Shown here: in pieces, positions 17,799 to 25,552 of the stretch
Layout: each line of letters opens with the position of its first letter
How positions within the stretch are numbered: the stretch's first letter is position 1
Origin: Streptomyces albipurpureus
GTDB taxonomy: Bacteria; Actinomycetota; Actinomycetes; Streptomycetales; Streptomycetaceae
NCBI RefSeq assembly: GCF_023701525.1
Contig: NZ_JAMQAW010000024.1
Location: 56,870-120,869, forward strand
Length of the DNA stretch: 64,000 nt
Direction of reading: 5' to 3'
Notes under the pieces: generated by a model
Database searches by the model: none
What the model was told of the DNA's origin: nothing
What the model saw: only the letters and a program-made list of their open reading frames with translations
Position numbers and translations under genes: made by a program

Positions 17799-19058
17799 TC
17801 AGTACCGCAGATACCTGCGACGGACCTTGCGGAACGCGGCCAGCTCGTCCCGCCACGACGCCACGACCTCAGCCGTTGGGGCGCCGGCGTCGATCAGGGT
17901 GCGGACCTTGGTGGACCCGGTCAGCTTGTCGATCCAGTTGTTGTTCACCCAGCGGAAACCGGGCCAGGACTGTCTGGCCGTCACCAGTAGCCCGATGCCC
18001 GCACGCACCGGATCGAAGGCGTCCCGGTCATGGACGTGCACCTGAACCCCGCCGCAGGTCTTGCCCGTGTGCTTGTTGAACGTCGGGGTGAAGTACGCCT
18101 CGCGGAAGTGCACGCCCGGCAGCTCCAGAGCGTTCGCCGCCGCGGCCCAGCGGCGGTCGATCTCAGGTGCCCCCAGCAGTTCGAAGGGACGGGTCGTCCC
18201 CCGGCCCTCCGACAGGCTCGTGCCCTCGAAGAGGCAGGTGCCCGAGTAGACCAGGGCCGTCTCGGGCGTGGGCATGTTGGGGCTGGGCGGCACCCAGGGC
18301 AGCGCGGTGTCATCGAAGTAGTCCGAGCGCCGCCAGCCCGACATCGCCACGGTCGCCAGCTCCACCGGGTTGCTCTTGAGGAACTCCCCGTTGAAGAGCG
18401 CGGCCAGCTCGACCACCGTCATTCCATGCGCCTGCGCGATCCGCTCCCGCCCGACGAAGGTGGCGAAGGCCGGCTCCAGCACCGGGCCCAGCGCGGCCCT
18501 ACCGCTCACCGGGTTCGGTCGATCCAGCACCACGAAACGTTTCCCCGCGAGTGCGGCGGCCTGCATGCAGTCGTACAGCGTCCAGATGTACGTGTAGAAC
18601 CGGGCTCCCGCGTCCTGGATGTCGAAGACGATCGTGTCGACGCCCGACACGGTGAAGATGTCCGCCAGCCGTTGCCCGCTCGCCTGATAGGTGTCGTAGA
18701 CGGGCAACCCGGTCGCCGGGTCGTCATAGCGCCCCTCGGAACCACCTGCCTGTGCCGTGCCGCGGAAGCCGTGCTCCGGACCGAAGACCGCGGTCACATC
18801 GACCCTGTCATCGCCGTGCATGACATCCACGATATGGCGGACATCGGCGGTGACACCGGTTGGATTGGTGACCACACCCACGCGCTGCCCCGACAGCAGC
18901 GCGAACCCATCGGCGGCGAGTCTGTCGAAACCAGTACGAACCCGTCGGCTCCGGTGTTCTTCTCCCCGGGCCGTCGCGGCGGCCGCGGCGGAACCGGACG
19001 CGGCCAGGGCACCCGCGGCCCCACCGACGGCCAGCAATCCCCTTCTGGACAGCCTCAT
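17799..19058 (-). CDS. Exo-beta-N-acetylmuramidase NamZ-type protein (DUF1343), Tat-exported
   Basis: A 419-residue protein starting at the ATG at 19058 with GGAGGGAG immediately upstream. The first 30 residues are a twin-arginine signal (SRRGLLAVGGAAGALAASGSAAAA). The mature protein has the DUF1343 core: GFDRLAADGFALLSGQRVGVVTNPTGV, FGPEHGFRG, VYDTYQ, VFDIQDAGARFYTYIWTL and VLDRPNPVSG. The family prototype NamZ removes MurNAc from the non-reducing end of peptidoglycan fragments, so this is likely a secreted cell-wall recycling enzyme. It is probably monocistronic. Confidence 0.88.
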   Translation of the reverse strand: MRLSRRGLLAVGGAAGALAASGSAAAAATARGEEHRSRRVRTGFDRLAADGFALLSGQRVGVVTNPTGVTADVRHIVDVMHGDDRVDVTAVFGPEHGFRGTAQAGGSEGRYDDPATGLPVYDTYQASGQRLADIFTVSGVDTIVFDIQDAGARFYTYIWTLYDCMQAAALAGKRFVVLDRPNPVSGRAALGPVLEPAFATFVGRERIAQAHGMTVVELAALFNGEFLKSNPVELATVAMSGWRRSDYFDDTALPWVPPSPNMPTPETALVYSGTCLFEGTSLSEGRGTTRPFELLGAPEIDRRWAAAANALELPGVHFREAYFTPTFNKHTGKTCGGVQVHVHDRDAFDPVRAGIGLLVTARQSWPGFRWVNNNWIDKLTGSTKVRTLIDAGAPTAEVVASWRDELAAFRKVRRRYLRY

Positions 19059-19210
19059 ATGACTCCCTCCGTGCTGCTGCCTGTCATGGGCACGCACGTT
19101 AGTGCCCCTGACGGCCCCGGGGAACGACCTGGGCCCCGTCGCCCTCTCCTGTCGCGCAGTCAGCGGCACCGGCCGGTGCCATCCCCGGTGAGCCCGCCCG
19201 CACACCGCGG

Positions 19211-19609
19211 CTAGAAGAACATCGAGAGGGCGAAGACGGCCAGCAGCATGGTGCATCCCGCCGCTGTCAGCGCCATCCGGGTCGGCAGCGACGAGGGGTG
19301 TGCCGAAGACCCCAGCACTCCTATCCGCCGATGGGCTGCCCAGATGAAGCCGACCCAGAGCAGCACACCCAGGCCCACCGCAACGGTTCCCCAGGCGTCC
19401 AGCCCGCCGTGGTCCGTGCTCACCACCTGGCGCGCGGCGAGTACCGCCGCCACCGTGAAGGCCAGGGTCGTCCTCCGCCAGGCGAGTCGAGTGCGTTCCG
19501 GCTGGAGGCCGGGATCGCGGGCCTCGTCCCATGAACCGGGCGTTCCATCGGAAGCCGCCGGGCCGGGGTCAGGCCCGGACGAACCGCCCTCGCCCCCGGG
19601 CGCCCTCAC
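19211..19609 (-). CDS. DUF202 (YidH-like) small membrane protein
   Basis: A 132-residue protein with a disordered N-terminus (about 1-35), then the DUF202 signature LQPERTRLAWRRTTLAFTVAAVLAAR and three membrane helices, ending in LLAVFALSMFF. Its ATG overlaps the stop of the preceding DUF202 gene by four bases (19606-19609). Function of the family is unknown; paired DUF202 genes are common. Confidence 0.85.
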   Translation of the reverse strand: MRAPGGEGGSSGPDPGPAASDGTPGSWDEARDPGLQPERTRLAWRRTTLAFTVAAVLAARQVVSTDHGGLDAWGTVAVGLGVLLWVGFIWAAHRRIGVLGSSAHPSSLPTRMALTAAGCTMLLAVFALSMFF

Positions 19610-20004
19610 CAGTCGCCTTCCCAGCCGAGGAACACGATCACGATCATCGCCACCGCCACCACCGCGACCACCAGGCTCACCACCGTGGGAAACCGTGACA
19701 CCGGCAGATCCTCGCCGCGCCGCATGGCCCTCTCACAGCGCACCCAGTGGTTCACGGCCCGCAACGCGCACAGCACACCCGCGCCCAGCAGTCCGAACGC
19801 CAACCCCGCCCGCACTCCCCAGCGTAGGTCCGGCAGGAACTGGTCCACGGCGAAGCCGCCACCGATCAGCGCGAGCGCCGTACGCAGCCAGGCCAGAAAG
19901 GTGCGTTCGTTGGCGAGTGAGAAGCGGTAGTCGGGGGTGGTGCCCTCCTCCCGCACCCGCTGGGGGGCGAACCACAGTCGCAGGCTGCGTCGGAAGTCGC
20001 TCAT
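19606..20004 (-). CDS. DUF202 (YidH-like) small membrane protein
   Basis: A 132-residue protein with the DUF202 motif YRFSLANERTFLAWLRTALALIGGGFAV and three membrane segments. Its ATG at 20004 overlaps the TGA of the NUDIX gene (TGATG), and its own stop overlaps the next DUF202 gene, so NUDIX - DUF202 - DUF202 form a tightly coupled operon. The second protein is more extended at the N-terminus than this one, so the two are unlikely to be a simple duplication. Confidence 0.87.
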   Translation of the reverse strand: MSDFRRSLRLWFAPQRVREEGTTPDYRFSLANERTFLAWLRTALALIGGGFAVDQFLPDLRWGVRAGLAFGLLGAGVLCALRAVNHWVRCERAMRRGEDLPVSRFPTVVSLVVAVVAVAMIVIVFLGWEGDW

Positions 20005-20558
20005 CAACAGGCCTCTCCGCGGACGTCTCTCGCGGCCTTGACCTGGTCGCGGTGGGCCTTCAGCCGTTCATACGCGGTGAATCCGTCGGGGACCCACGCC
20101 CAGGTGTCCAGTCGCTGTTCCAACTCCGCCGCGGAGAGGAACGCGTGCCAGGCCACTTCCTCGGTCTGCGGCCTCACCTGGGAGTCGCAGCGCACCTGGT
20201 AGACCGCCGACCACCAGCTCTGCCTGTCGTTCGCGTAGAGAAAGCGGAAGAGCGGCTCGGGCTGGGGCAGATCGGGCACCCCCAACTCCTCACCGGCCTC
20301 ACGCAGCGCTGCCTCGTCATAACTCTCGCCCGCACCCACGACCCCGCCGACGAACATGTCGTACAGCGAGGGGAAGACCAGCTTGGTCGCCGTCCGGCGG
20401 TGTACGAAGATCCTGCCCTGGGCATCGGTGGCCAGGATGAACACACAGCGATGGCGTAGCCCGCGGGCATAGACCTCGTCCCGCCGGGCCTGCCCGATCA
20501 CCAGGTCCTGCTCATCGACCACGTCCAGCACTTCATCCCCAGGAATCATGTGTGCCAT
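20004..20558 (-). CDS. NUDIX hydrolase, YfcD-like
   Basis: A 184-residue protein starting at MAHMIPGDEVLDVVDEQDLVIG. The NUDIX box is complete near residue 75-97: G-x5-E-x7-REAGEELGV inside GGVVGAGESYDEAALREAGEELGV. The leading section (RRDEVYARGLRHRCVFILATDAQGRIFVHRRT) is typical of the YfcD/isopentenyl-isomerase-like subgroup. The substrate is unknown. The ATGs at 20558 and 20549 are both possible. It leads a coupled operon with two DUF202 genes and is divergent from the FAD dehydrogenase gene. Confidence 0.85.
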   Translation of the reverse strand: MAHMIPGDEVLDVVDEQDLVIGQARRDEVYARGLRHRCVFILATDAQGRIFVHRRTATKLVFPSLYDMFVGGVVGAGESYDEAALREAGEELGVPDLPQPEPLFRFLYANDRQSWWSAVYQVRCDSQVRPQTEEVAWHAFLSAAELEQRLDTWAWVPDGFTAYERLKAHRDQVKAARDVRGEAC

Positions 20559-20693
20559 ACAACCACTGTCCCGGGGTGAGCACCCGGTATACCACTGACC
20601 GGCCTCGCTGTCCGCAGCTGTTGACGCGGTTACCGGCCCGTACCGAAAATCGGGACAGCAACCGCCGCCACCTGCCCGCGAAGGACAACAACC

Positions 20694-22349
20694 ATGGCGT
20701 ATGACGCTGATGTGATCGTGATCGGGGCGGGGCTCTCGGGGCTCGTCGCCACCGCGGAACTCGTGGGCGCGGGACGCAAGGTCATCCTCGTCGACCAGGA
20801 ACCCGAGCAGTCGATGGGCGGGCAGGCCCACTGGTCCTTCGGCGGGCTGTTCCTCGTTGACTCGCCCGAGCAGCGCCGTATGCGGGTCAGGGACAGCCGC
20901 GATCTCGCACTCCAGGACTGGCTCGGTACCGCCGGCTTCGACCGGGCCGAAGACCACTGGCCCCGCCGTTGGGCGCAGGCCTACGTCGACTTCGCCTCCG
21001 GCGAGAAGAGGGCCTGGCTGCGCGCCCGGGGCGTACGGTTCTTCCCGGTGGTCGGCTGGGCGGAGCGCGGCGGCTATGACGCCCTTGGCCACGGCAACTC
21101 CGTACCCCGGTTCCACATCACCTGGGGGACGGGACCCGGCATCCTCGCCCCCTTTGAGCAGCGGGTGCGCGAAGGCGTCGACCGTGGTCTGGTCGAGCTA
21201 CGGTTCCGCCACCGCGTCACGGGTCTGAGCGGACCCGCCGGCACCCTCGACACCGTCAGCGGCGAGGTGCTGGAACCCTCGGCGGCCGAGCGCGGCACGC
21301 CGAGCAGCAGGGAGGTCGCCGGGGCGTTCGAGTACCGTGCGCAGGCGGTGATCGTCACCAGCGGAGGCATCGGCGGCAACCACGATCTGGTCCGTGCCCA
21401 GTGGCCGGGGCGGCTCGGGGTTCCGCCCGCGCGGATGCTCTCCGGCGTCCCCGCCCATGTCGATGGACTGCTGCTCGGTGTCGCCGAGCGGGCCGGTGCC
21501 CACCACATCAACGGCGATCGGATGTGGCACTACACCGAGGGCGTCGAGAACTGGGATCCCATCTGGGCGCGACACGGCATCCGCATCCTCCCCGGCCCCT
21601 CATCGCTCTGGCTCGACGCCCGGGGGCATCGTCTGCCCGTGCCGCTCTTTCCGGGCTTCGACACCCTCGGCACCCTGGAACACATCATGAGGTCGGGCCA
21701 TGACCACACCTGGTTCGTCCTCAACCAGCGGATCATCGGCAAGGAGTTCGCCCTCTCCGGGTCCGAGCAGAACCCGGACCTCACGGGCAAGTCGATCCGC
21801 GGTGTCCTGGACCGGGCCAGGGCCGCCGTACCCGGTCCGGTCAGGGACTTCATGGACAACGGCGTCGACTTCGTCGTCAGGGACGACCTTCCCGCCCTGG
21901 TGCGGGGGATGAACGCGCTGACCAAGGAGTCCCTGATCAACGAGGAGGACCTACGGCGGGAGATCACCGCCCGGGATCGGGAGATCAGAAACCCCTTCAC
22001 CAAGGACCTCCAGGTCATGGCCATCCGCGGCGCCCGCAACTACCTCGGCGACAAACTGATCCGCACCGCCGCTCCCCACCGCGTCCTCGACCCCAAGGCC
22101 GGGCCGCTCATCGCCGTACGGCTGAACATCCTGACCCGTAAGTCCCTGGGCGGATTGGAGACCGACCTCTGCGCCCGAGTGCTCGACGGGCAGGGAAGAC
22201 CACTGCCCGGGCTGTACGCGGCAGGGGAGGCCGCGGGGTTCGGTGGCGGCGGGATGCACGGCTATCGCTCGCTGGAGGGAACCTTCCTCGGCGGGTGCAT
22301 CTTCTCCGGGCGCGCGGCCGGGCGAGCCGCCGCCAGGGCGGTGGAGTAG
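20694..22349 (+). CDS. FAD-binding dehydrogenase (3-ketosteroid-dehydrogenase-like flavoprotein)
   Basis: A 551-residue flavoprotein. The N-terminal dinucleotide-binding motif VIVIGAGLSGLVATAELVGAG is followed by GGQAHWSFGGLFLVDSPEQ. The C-terminal FAD motif is GLYAAGEAAGFGGGGMHGYRSLEGTFLGGCIFSGRAAG. This belongs to the FAD_binding_2 family shared by fumarate reductase-like and ketosteroid dehydrogenases. No steroid cluster is nearby, so the substrate is open. AGGACAAC precedes the ATG. It diverges from the NUDIX operon. Confidence 0.85.
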   Translation: MAYDADVIVIGAGLSGLVATAELVGAGRKVILVDQEPEQSMGGQAHWSFGGLFLVDSPEQRRMRVRDSRDLALQDWLGTAGFDRAEDHWPRRWAQAYVDFASGEKRAWLRARGVRFFPVVGWAERGGYDALGHGNSVPRFHITWGTGPGILAPFEQRVREGVDRGLVELRFRHRVTGLSGPAGTLDTVSGEVLEPSAAERGTPSSREVAGAFEYRAQAVIVTSGGIGGNHDLVRAQWPGRLGVPPARMLSGVPAHVDGLLLGVAERAGAHHINGDRMWHYTEGVENWDPIWARHGIRILPGPSSLWLDARGHRLPVPLFPGFDTLGTLEHIMRSGHDHTWFVLNQRIIGKEFALSGSEQNPDLTGKSIRGVLDRARAAVPGPVRDFMDNGVDFVVRDDLPALVRGMNALTKESLINEEDLRREITARDREIRNPFTKDLQVMAIRGARNYLGDKLIRTAAPHRVLDPKAGPLIAVRLNILTRKSLGGLETDLCARVLDGQGRPLPGLYAAGEAAGFGGGGMHGYRSLEGTFLGGCIFSGRAAGRAAARAVE

Positions 22350-22416
22350 CCGGCCCGGCCCGCGGACCGACGGCCGCGGCCGGGCCGCCATCGGCCCCGG
22401 GACGGGCCGCCGACGA

Positions 22417-22458
22417 CGCTTGGGTGGGCCACTCCGATCGGAGGGGCCCACCCAAGCG
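22417..22458. terminator. Bidirectional hairpin between convergent FAD dehydrogenase and gntP
   Basis: A perfect 14-bp stem, CGCTTGGGTGGGCC with its complement, and a 14-base loop, located between two convergent genes. Confidence 0.85.
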
Positions 22459-22499
22459 CGACGACCGCGGGTGCTCTCGCACCCGGGTGACCGACAGCG

Positions 22500-23897
22500 C
22501 TACAGCACCAGCGACAACAGCAGGACGAAGACGATGCCGACCACCGAGATGATGGTCTCCATCACCGACCAGGTCTTGATCGTCTGGCCGACGGTCATCC
22601 CGAAGTACTCCTTCACCAGCCAGAACCCGGCGTCATTGACATGGCTGAAGAAGAGGGAACCCGCACCGATGGCCAGTACCAGCAGGGCCGACTCACTGGT
22701 GGACATACCCGCCGCGAGGGGAGCCACCAGACCGGCGGCGGAGATCGTCGCCACCGTCGCCGAACCGGTCGCCAGCCGGATCGCCACCGCGATCAGCCAG
22801 GCGAGCAGCAGGGTCGGGATGGCCCAGTCCTTGGAGAAGTCCAGGATCATCTGGCCCACACCGACATCGATCAGCGTCTGCTTGAAGCCACCGCCGGCAC
22901 CGACGATCATCAGCACGCCCGCGATCGGGGCGAGCGACTTCTCGACGGTGGACGCCATCCGGTCCTTGGTGAATCCGGCGGCGCGGCCCAGCGTGAACAG
23001 GCCTACGAGCACTGCGGCGAGCAGGGCGATCAGCGGGGAGCCAATGACCTCGGTGACCTTCTGAACCGGGTTCTCCGGATTGTCCACGACGATCTCGACG
23101 AGCGCGTTGGCCAGCATCAGGACCACGGGCAGCAGCACCGTGAAGACGGTCGCGCCAAAGCCGGGGCGCTTGTCCAGGTCCTCCGAGGGGCGTGCCGGGA
23201 TCATCTTCTCCGGCGCCTGGATGTCCACCCAGCGGGCCGCGTACTTCGAGAAGATCGGACCGGCGATGATCACGGTGGGTATGGCGACCAGCACACCGAG
23301 GGCGAGCGTGACGCCGAGGTTGGCGTTGAGCGCGTCGATCGCGACCAGCGGACCGGGGTGCGGCGGAATCAGTCCGTGCATCACGGAGAGACCGGCCAGG
23401 GCGGGGATACCGATCCGCATCAGGGAGTAGTTGCCGCGCTTGGCGACCACGAGCACGACCGGGATCAGCAGGACTATGCCGACCTCGAAGAAGAGCGGCA
23501 GACCGATCACCGAGGCGATCAGCACCATGGCCCAGGGCATGGTGCGCCCACTGGCCTTGGCGAGGATGGTGTCGACGATCTGGTCGCCACCGCCGGAGTC
23601 GGCGAGCAGCTTGCCGAGGATCGCACCGAGCGCGATCAGCACACCCACACCGGCGACCGTCGCGCCGAGGCCCTTGGAGAAGGACTCGATCGCCTTGCCC
23701 AGAGGTGCCCCGGCGAGCGCGCCGAGCGTGAGCGAGCCGATGGTGAGCGCCAGGAACGCGTGGAGCTTGAACTTGGTGATGAGCAGGACGATGACGGCGA
23801 TGCCGGTCAGTACGGCGATGCCGAGCTGGGCGTTGCCCGCCGAGGTGATCGGCGCTGTGGCGTCCGCTGCCAGCATCTCGACGCTGAGACTGGTCAC
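22500..23897 (-). CDS. gntP: Gluconate:H+ symporter
   Basis: A 465-residue integral membrane protein of the GntP family with about 12-14 helices. Family features are GSLTLGALAGAPLGKAIESFSKGLGATV, the proline-rich PPHPGPLVAIDALNANLG and, near the C-terminus, GAGSLFFSHVNDAGFWLVKEYFGMT. It imports gluconate for phosphorylation by the kinase gene immediately upstream in the same operon (134 bp gap). Regulation is most likely by the divergent GntR regulator at 24687. Confidence 0.93.
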   Translation of the reverse strand: MTSLSVEMLAADATAPITSAGNAQLGIAVLTGIAVIVLLITKFKLHAFLALTIGSLTLGALAGAPLGKAIESFSKGLGATVAGVGVLIALGAILGKLLADSGGGDQIVDTILAKASGRTMPWAMVLIASVIGLPLFFEVGIVLLIPVVLVVAKRGNYSLMRIGIPALAGLSVMHGLIPPHPGPLVAIDALNANLGVTLALGVLVAIPTVIIAGPIFSKYAARWVDIQAPEKMIPARPSEDLDKRPGFGATVFTVLLPVVLMLANALVEIVVDNPENPVQKVTEVIGSPLIALLAAVLVGLFTLGRAAGFTKDRMASTVEKSLAPIAGVLMIVGAGGGFKQTLIDVGVGQMILDFSKDWAIPTLLLAWLIAVAIRLATGSATVATISAAGLVAPLAAGMSTSESALLVLAIGAGSLFFSHVNDAGFWLVKEYFGMTVGQTIKTWSVMETIISVVGIVFVLLLSLVL

Positions 23898-24031
23898 GGT
23901 GGTTCCTTAGGGAAACTGAGGGAAAGGGGCGGTTGCGCGAAGTGGACCGCGGGAGAACGGTTCGGACCGTCGGGGCAGTCGGGCCGTTGCGGGAGCCGGT
24001 CCGTACGGGGAGGGAAGGGGGGTGGGGCTGA

Positions 24032-24541
24032 TCAGCTGTCCAGTCCGCGCAGGGCTGCGACGGCCCGGGCGGTGATGTCCTCGGGGGTCCCGGAGACATC
24101 GATGGCGACGCCCGTCTCGTCCGCCCCCAGCGACTGGAGCGTCGCGAACTGGGAGTCGAGCAGTTGGGTGGGCATGAAGTGCCCCTTGCGCTCGCTCATC
24201 CGGCGTTCGATCAGCTCCCGGTCCCCGGTCAGATGGAGGAAGACCGCGTCCGGGGCGGCTACCCGCAGTCGGTCCCGGTAGCCCCGCTTCAGCGCCGAGC
24301 TGGAGACCACACCGCCGAGGCCCGCCCGATCGTGGGCCCAGGCCCCGATCGCATCGAGCCAAGGCCAGCGATCCCTGTCGTCCAACGGGGTGCCGGCCGA
24401 CATCTTGGCGATGTTCGCCGGGGGGTGGAAATCGTCGCCCTCGGCGTAGGGAACGCCCAGTGCATCGGCGAGCAGGGGACCGATCGTGGTCTTGCCGGTC
24501 CCTGCGACGCCCATCACCACAACGACGTGGGGGGTGCTCAT
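24032..24541 (-). CDS. gntK: Gluconokinase
   Basis: A 169-residue kinase that phosphorylates gluconate to 6-phosphogluconate for the pentose phosphate route. The P-loop GVAGTGKTT lies at about residues 11-19. Gluconokinase signatures are EGDDFHPPANIAKMSAGTPLDD and SSSALKRGYRDRLR. The start at 24541 (MSTPHVVVV) has GAGG 6 bp upstream. It is cotranscribed with gntP and divergent from the regulator gene. Confidence 0.95.
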   Translation of the reverse strand: MSTPHVVVVMGVAGTGKTTIGPLLADALGVPYAEGDDFHPPANIAKMSAGTPLDDRDRWPWLDAIGAWAHDRAGLGGVVSSSALKRGYRDRLRVAAPDAVFLHLTGDRELIERRMSERKGHFMPTQLLDSQFATLQSLGADETGVAIDVSGTPEDITARAVAALRGLDS

Positions 24542-24606
24542 CACATGCCTCGCTGTCCTGTGTCGACACCGCTGTCGACATCTGTCCGTCGCGCTACTGA
24601 AACCCA

Positions 24607-24640
24607 TTAGGTACGACATATTCAAGAGGCTGAGACCTAA
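24607..24640. promoter_or_regulatory. Inverted repeat TTAGGT-N22-ACCTAA, operator candidate in the gnt divergent promoter
   Basis: Six-base arms are exactly complementary, and related ACGACA/ACGTCA elements follow each arm. The site lies between gntK (start 24541) and gntR (start 24687), where a FadR-type dimer or tetramer would control both. Inference from sequence symmetry. Confidence 0.4.
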
Positions 24641-24652
24641 ACGTCATACTTT

Positions 24653-24680
24653 TTGTTGGGGGAGCTCCGCCCCGTACCCT
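24653..24680 (+). promoter_or_regulatory. Leaderless-type promoter of gntR
   Basis: TTGTTG (24653-24658), 16 bp, then TACCCT (24675-24680), only six bases before the ATG at 24687. No ribosome site is present, which fits a leaderless mRNA. Confidence 0.5.
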
Positions 24681-24686
24681 TGCTCC

Positions 24687-25418
24687 ATGACCACAGCGGG
24701 CCAGACGGCCTCGACGGGCCAGGGCCTGCATGCGCTCGTACTCGACACTCTTGGCCTGGCCATCACCGCGGGTGAGTATCCGCAGGGCAGCGTGCTGCGC
24801 ACCGATGAGATCGCCCAGCGCTTCGATGTCTCACGGACCGTCGTACGCGAGGCGGTACGGGTCCTGGAGTCGATGAGTCTGGTCGAGTCGCGGCGCCGGG
24901 TCGGCGTCACCGTCCGCTCCATCGAGGAGTGGAACGTCTACGACCCCCGAGTCATCCGCTGGCGGCTCGCCGGCAGCGATCGGCCCCGCCAACTGCGCTC
25001 GCTCACCGTCCTTCGCTCGGCCATCGAGCCGGTCGCCGCCGGACTGGCCGCCCGCCATGCCACCCCGCAGCAGTGCGCCGAGCTGACCGAGTGCGCCCTG
25101 GGGATGGTCGCCACCTCGCGTGGGCACCAGTTGGCGGGCTACCTCAGGCATGACGTCGCCTTCCACCGGGTGATCCTCAACGCCTCGGGCAACGAGATGT
25201 TCGCGCGACTGGGTGATGTGGTGGCCGAGGTGCTCACCGGGCGGACCCACCACCAGGTGATGTTCGACGACCCGGACCCGGCGGCGGTGACCCTGCATGT
25301 GCAGGTCGCCGAAGCGGTGCGGGAAGGGGACGCGGTGCGGGCGGAGAAGATCACCCGTGAGATCGCGGTCGGCGCACTGGCCGAGCTGGATGTGCTGGCC
25401 CCCGACCCGCCCCGCTGA
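24687..25418 (+). CDS. gntR: FadR/GntR-family regulator of gluconate genes
   Basis: A 243-residue regulator. The winged helix is at about residues 15-80 (GSVLRTDEIAQRFDVSRTVVREAVRVLESMSLVESRRRVGVTV). The C-terminal all-helical FCD domain is at about 100-230, with metal/ligand residues in HDVAFHRVILNASGNEMF. It is divergent from gntK-gntP, the standard arrangement of a gluconate-responsive repressor. The start is the ATG at 24687, apparently leaderless. Confidence 0.9.
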   Translation: MTTAGQTASTGQGLHALVLDTLGLAITAGEYPQGSVLRTDEIAQRFDVSRTVVREAVRVLESMSLVESRRRVGVTVRSIEEWNVYDPRVIRWRLAGSDRPRQLRSLTVLRSAIEPVAAGLAARHATPQQCAELTECALGMVATSRGHQLAGYLRHDVAFHRVILNASGNEMFARLGDVVAEVLTGRTHHQVMFDDPDPAAVTLHVQVAEAVREGDAVRAEKITREIAVGALAELDVLAPDPPR

Positions 25419-25451
25419 ACTCGCCCTACGGCCCCCGCGAGGCACATCGCA

Positions 25452-25491
25452 AGGGCCCCACGGGAGTCCGCCACCTCCCGCAGGGCCCTTC
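25452..25491. terminator. Bidirectional hairpin between gntR and the multicopper oxidase gene
   Basis: AAGGGCCC-cACGGGAG pairs with CTCCCG-caGGGCCCTT, a stem of about 14 pairs with minor bulges, between convergent stops. Confidence 0.8.
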
Positions 25492-25552
25492 CTCGGTGCG
25501 CCCAAGCCCTCAAGCCCTCACATAGTCAAGGCGTTCAAGGCATTCAAGATGT

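Noticed and set aside
22641..24281. Plus-strand frame of 546 codons
   Set aside because: Antisense to gntP and part of gntK; composition typical of a shadow frame.
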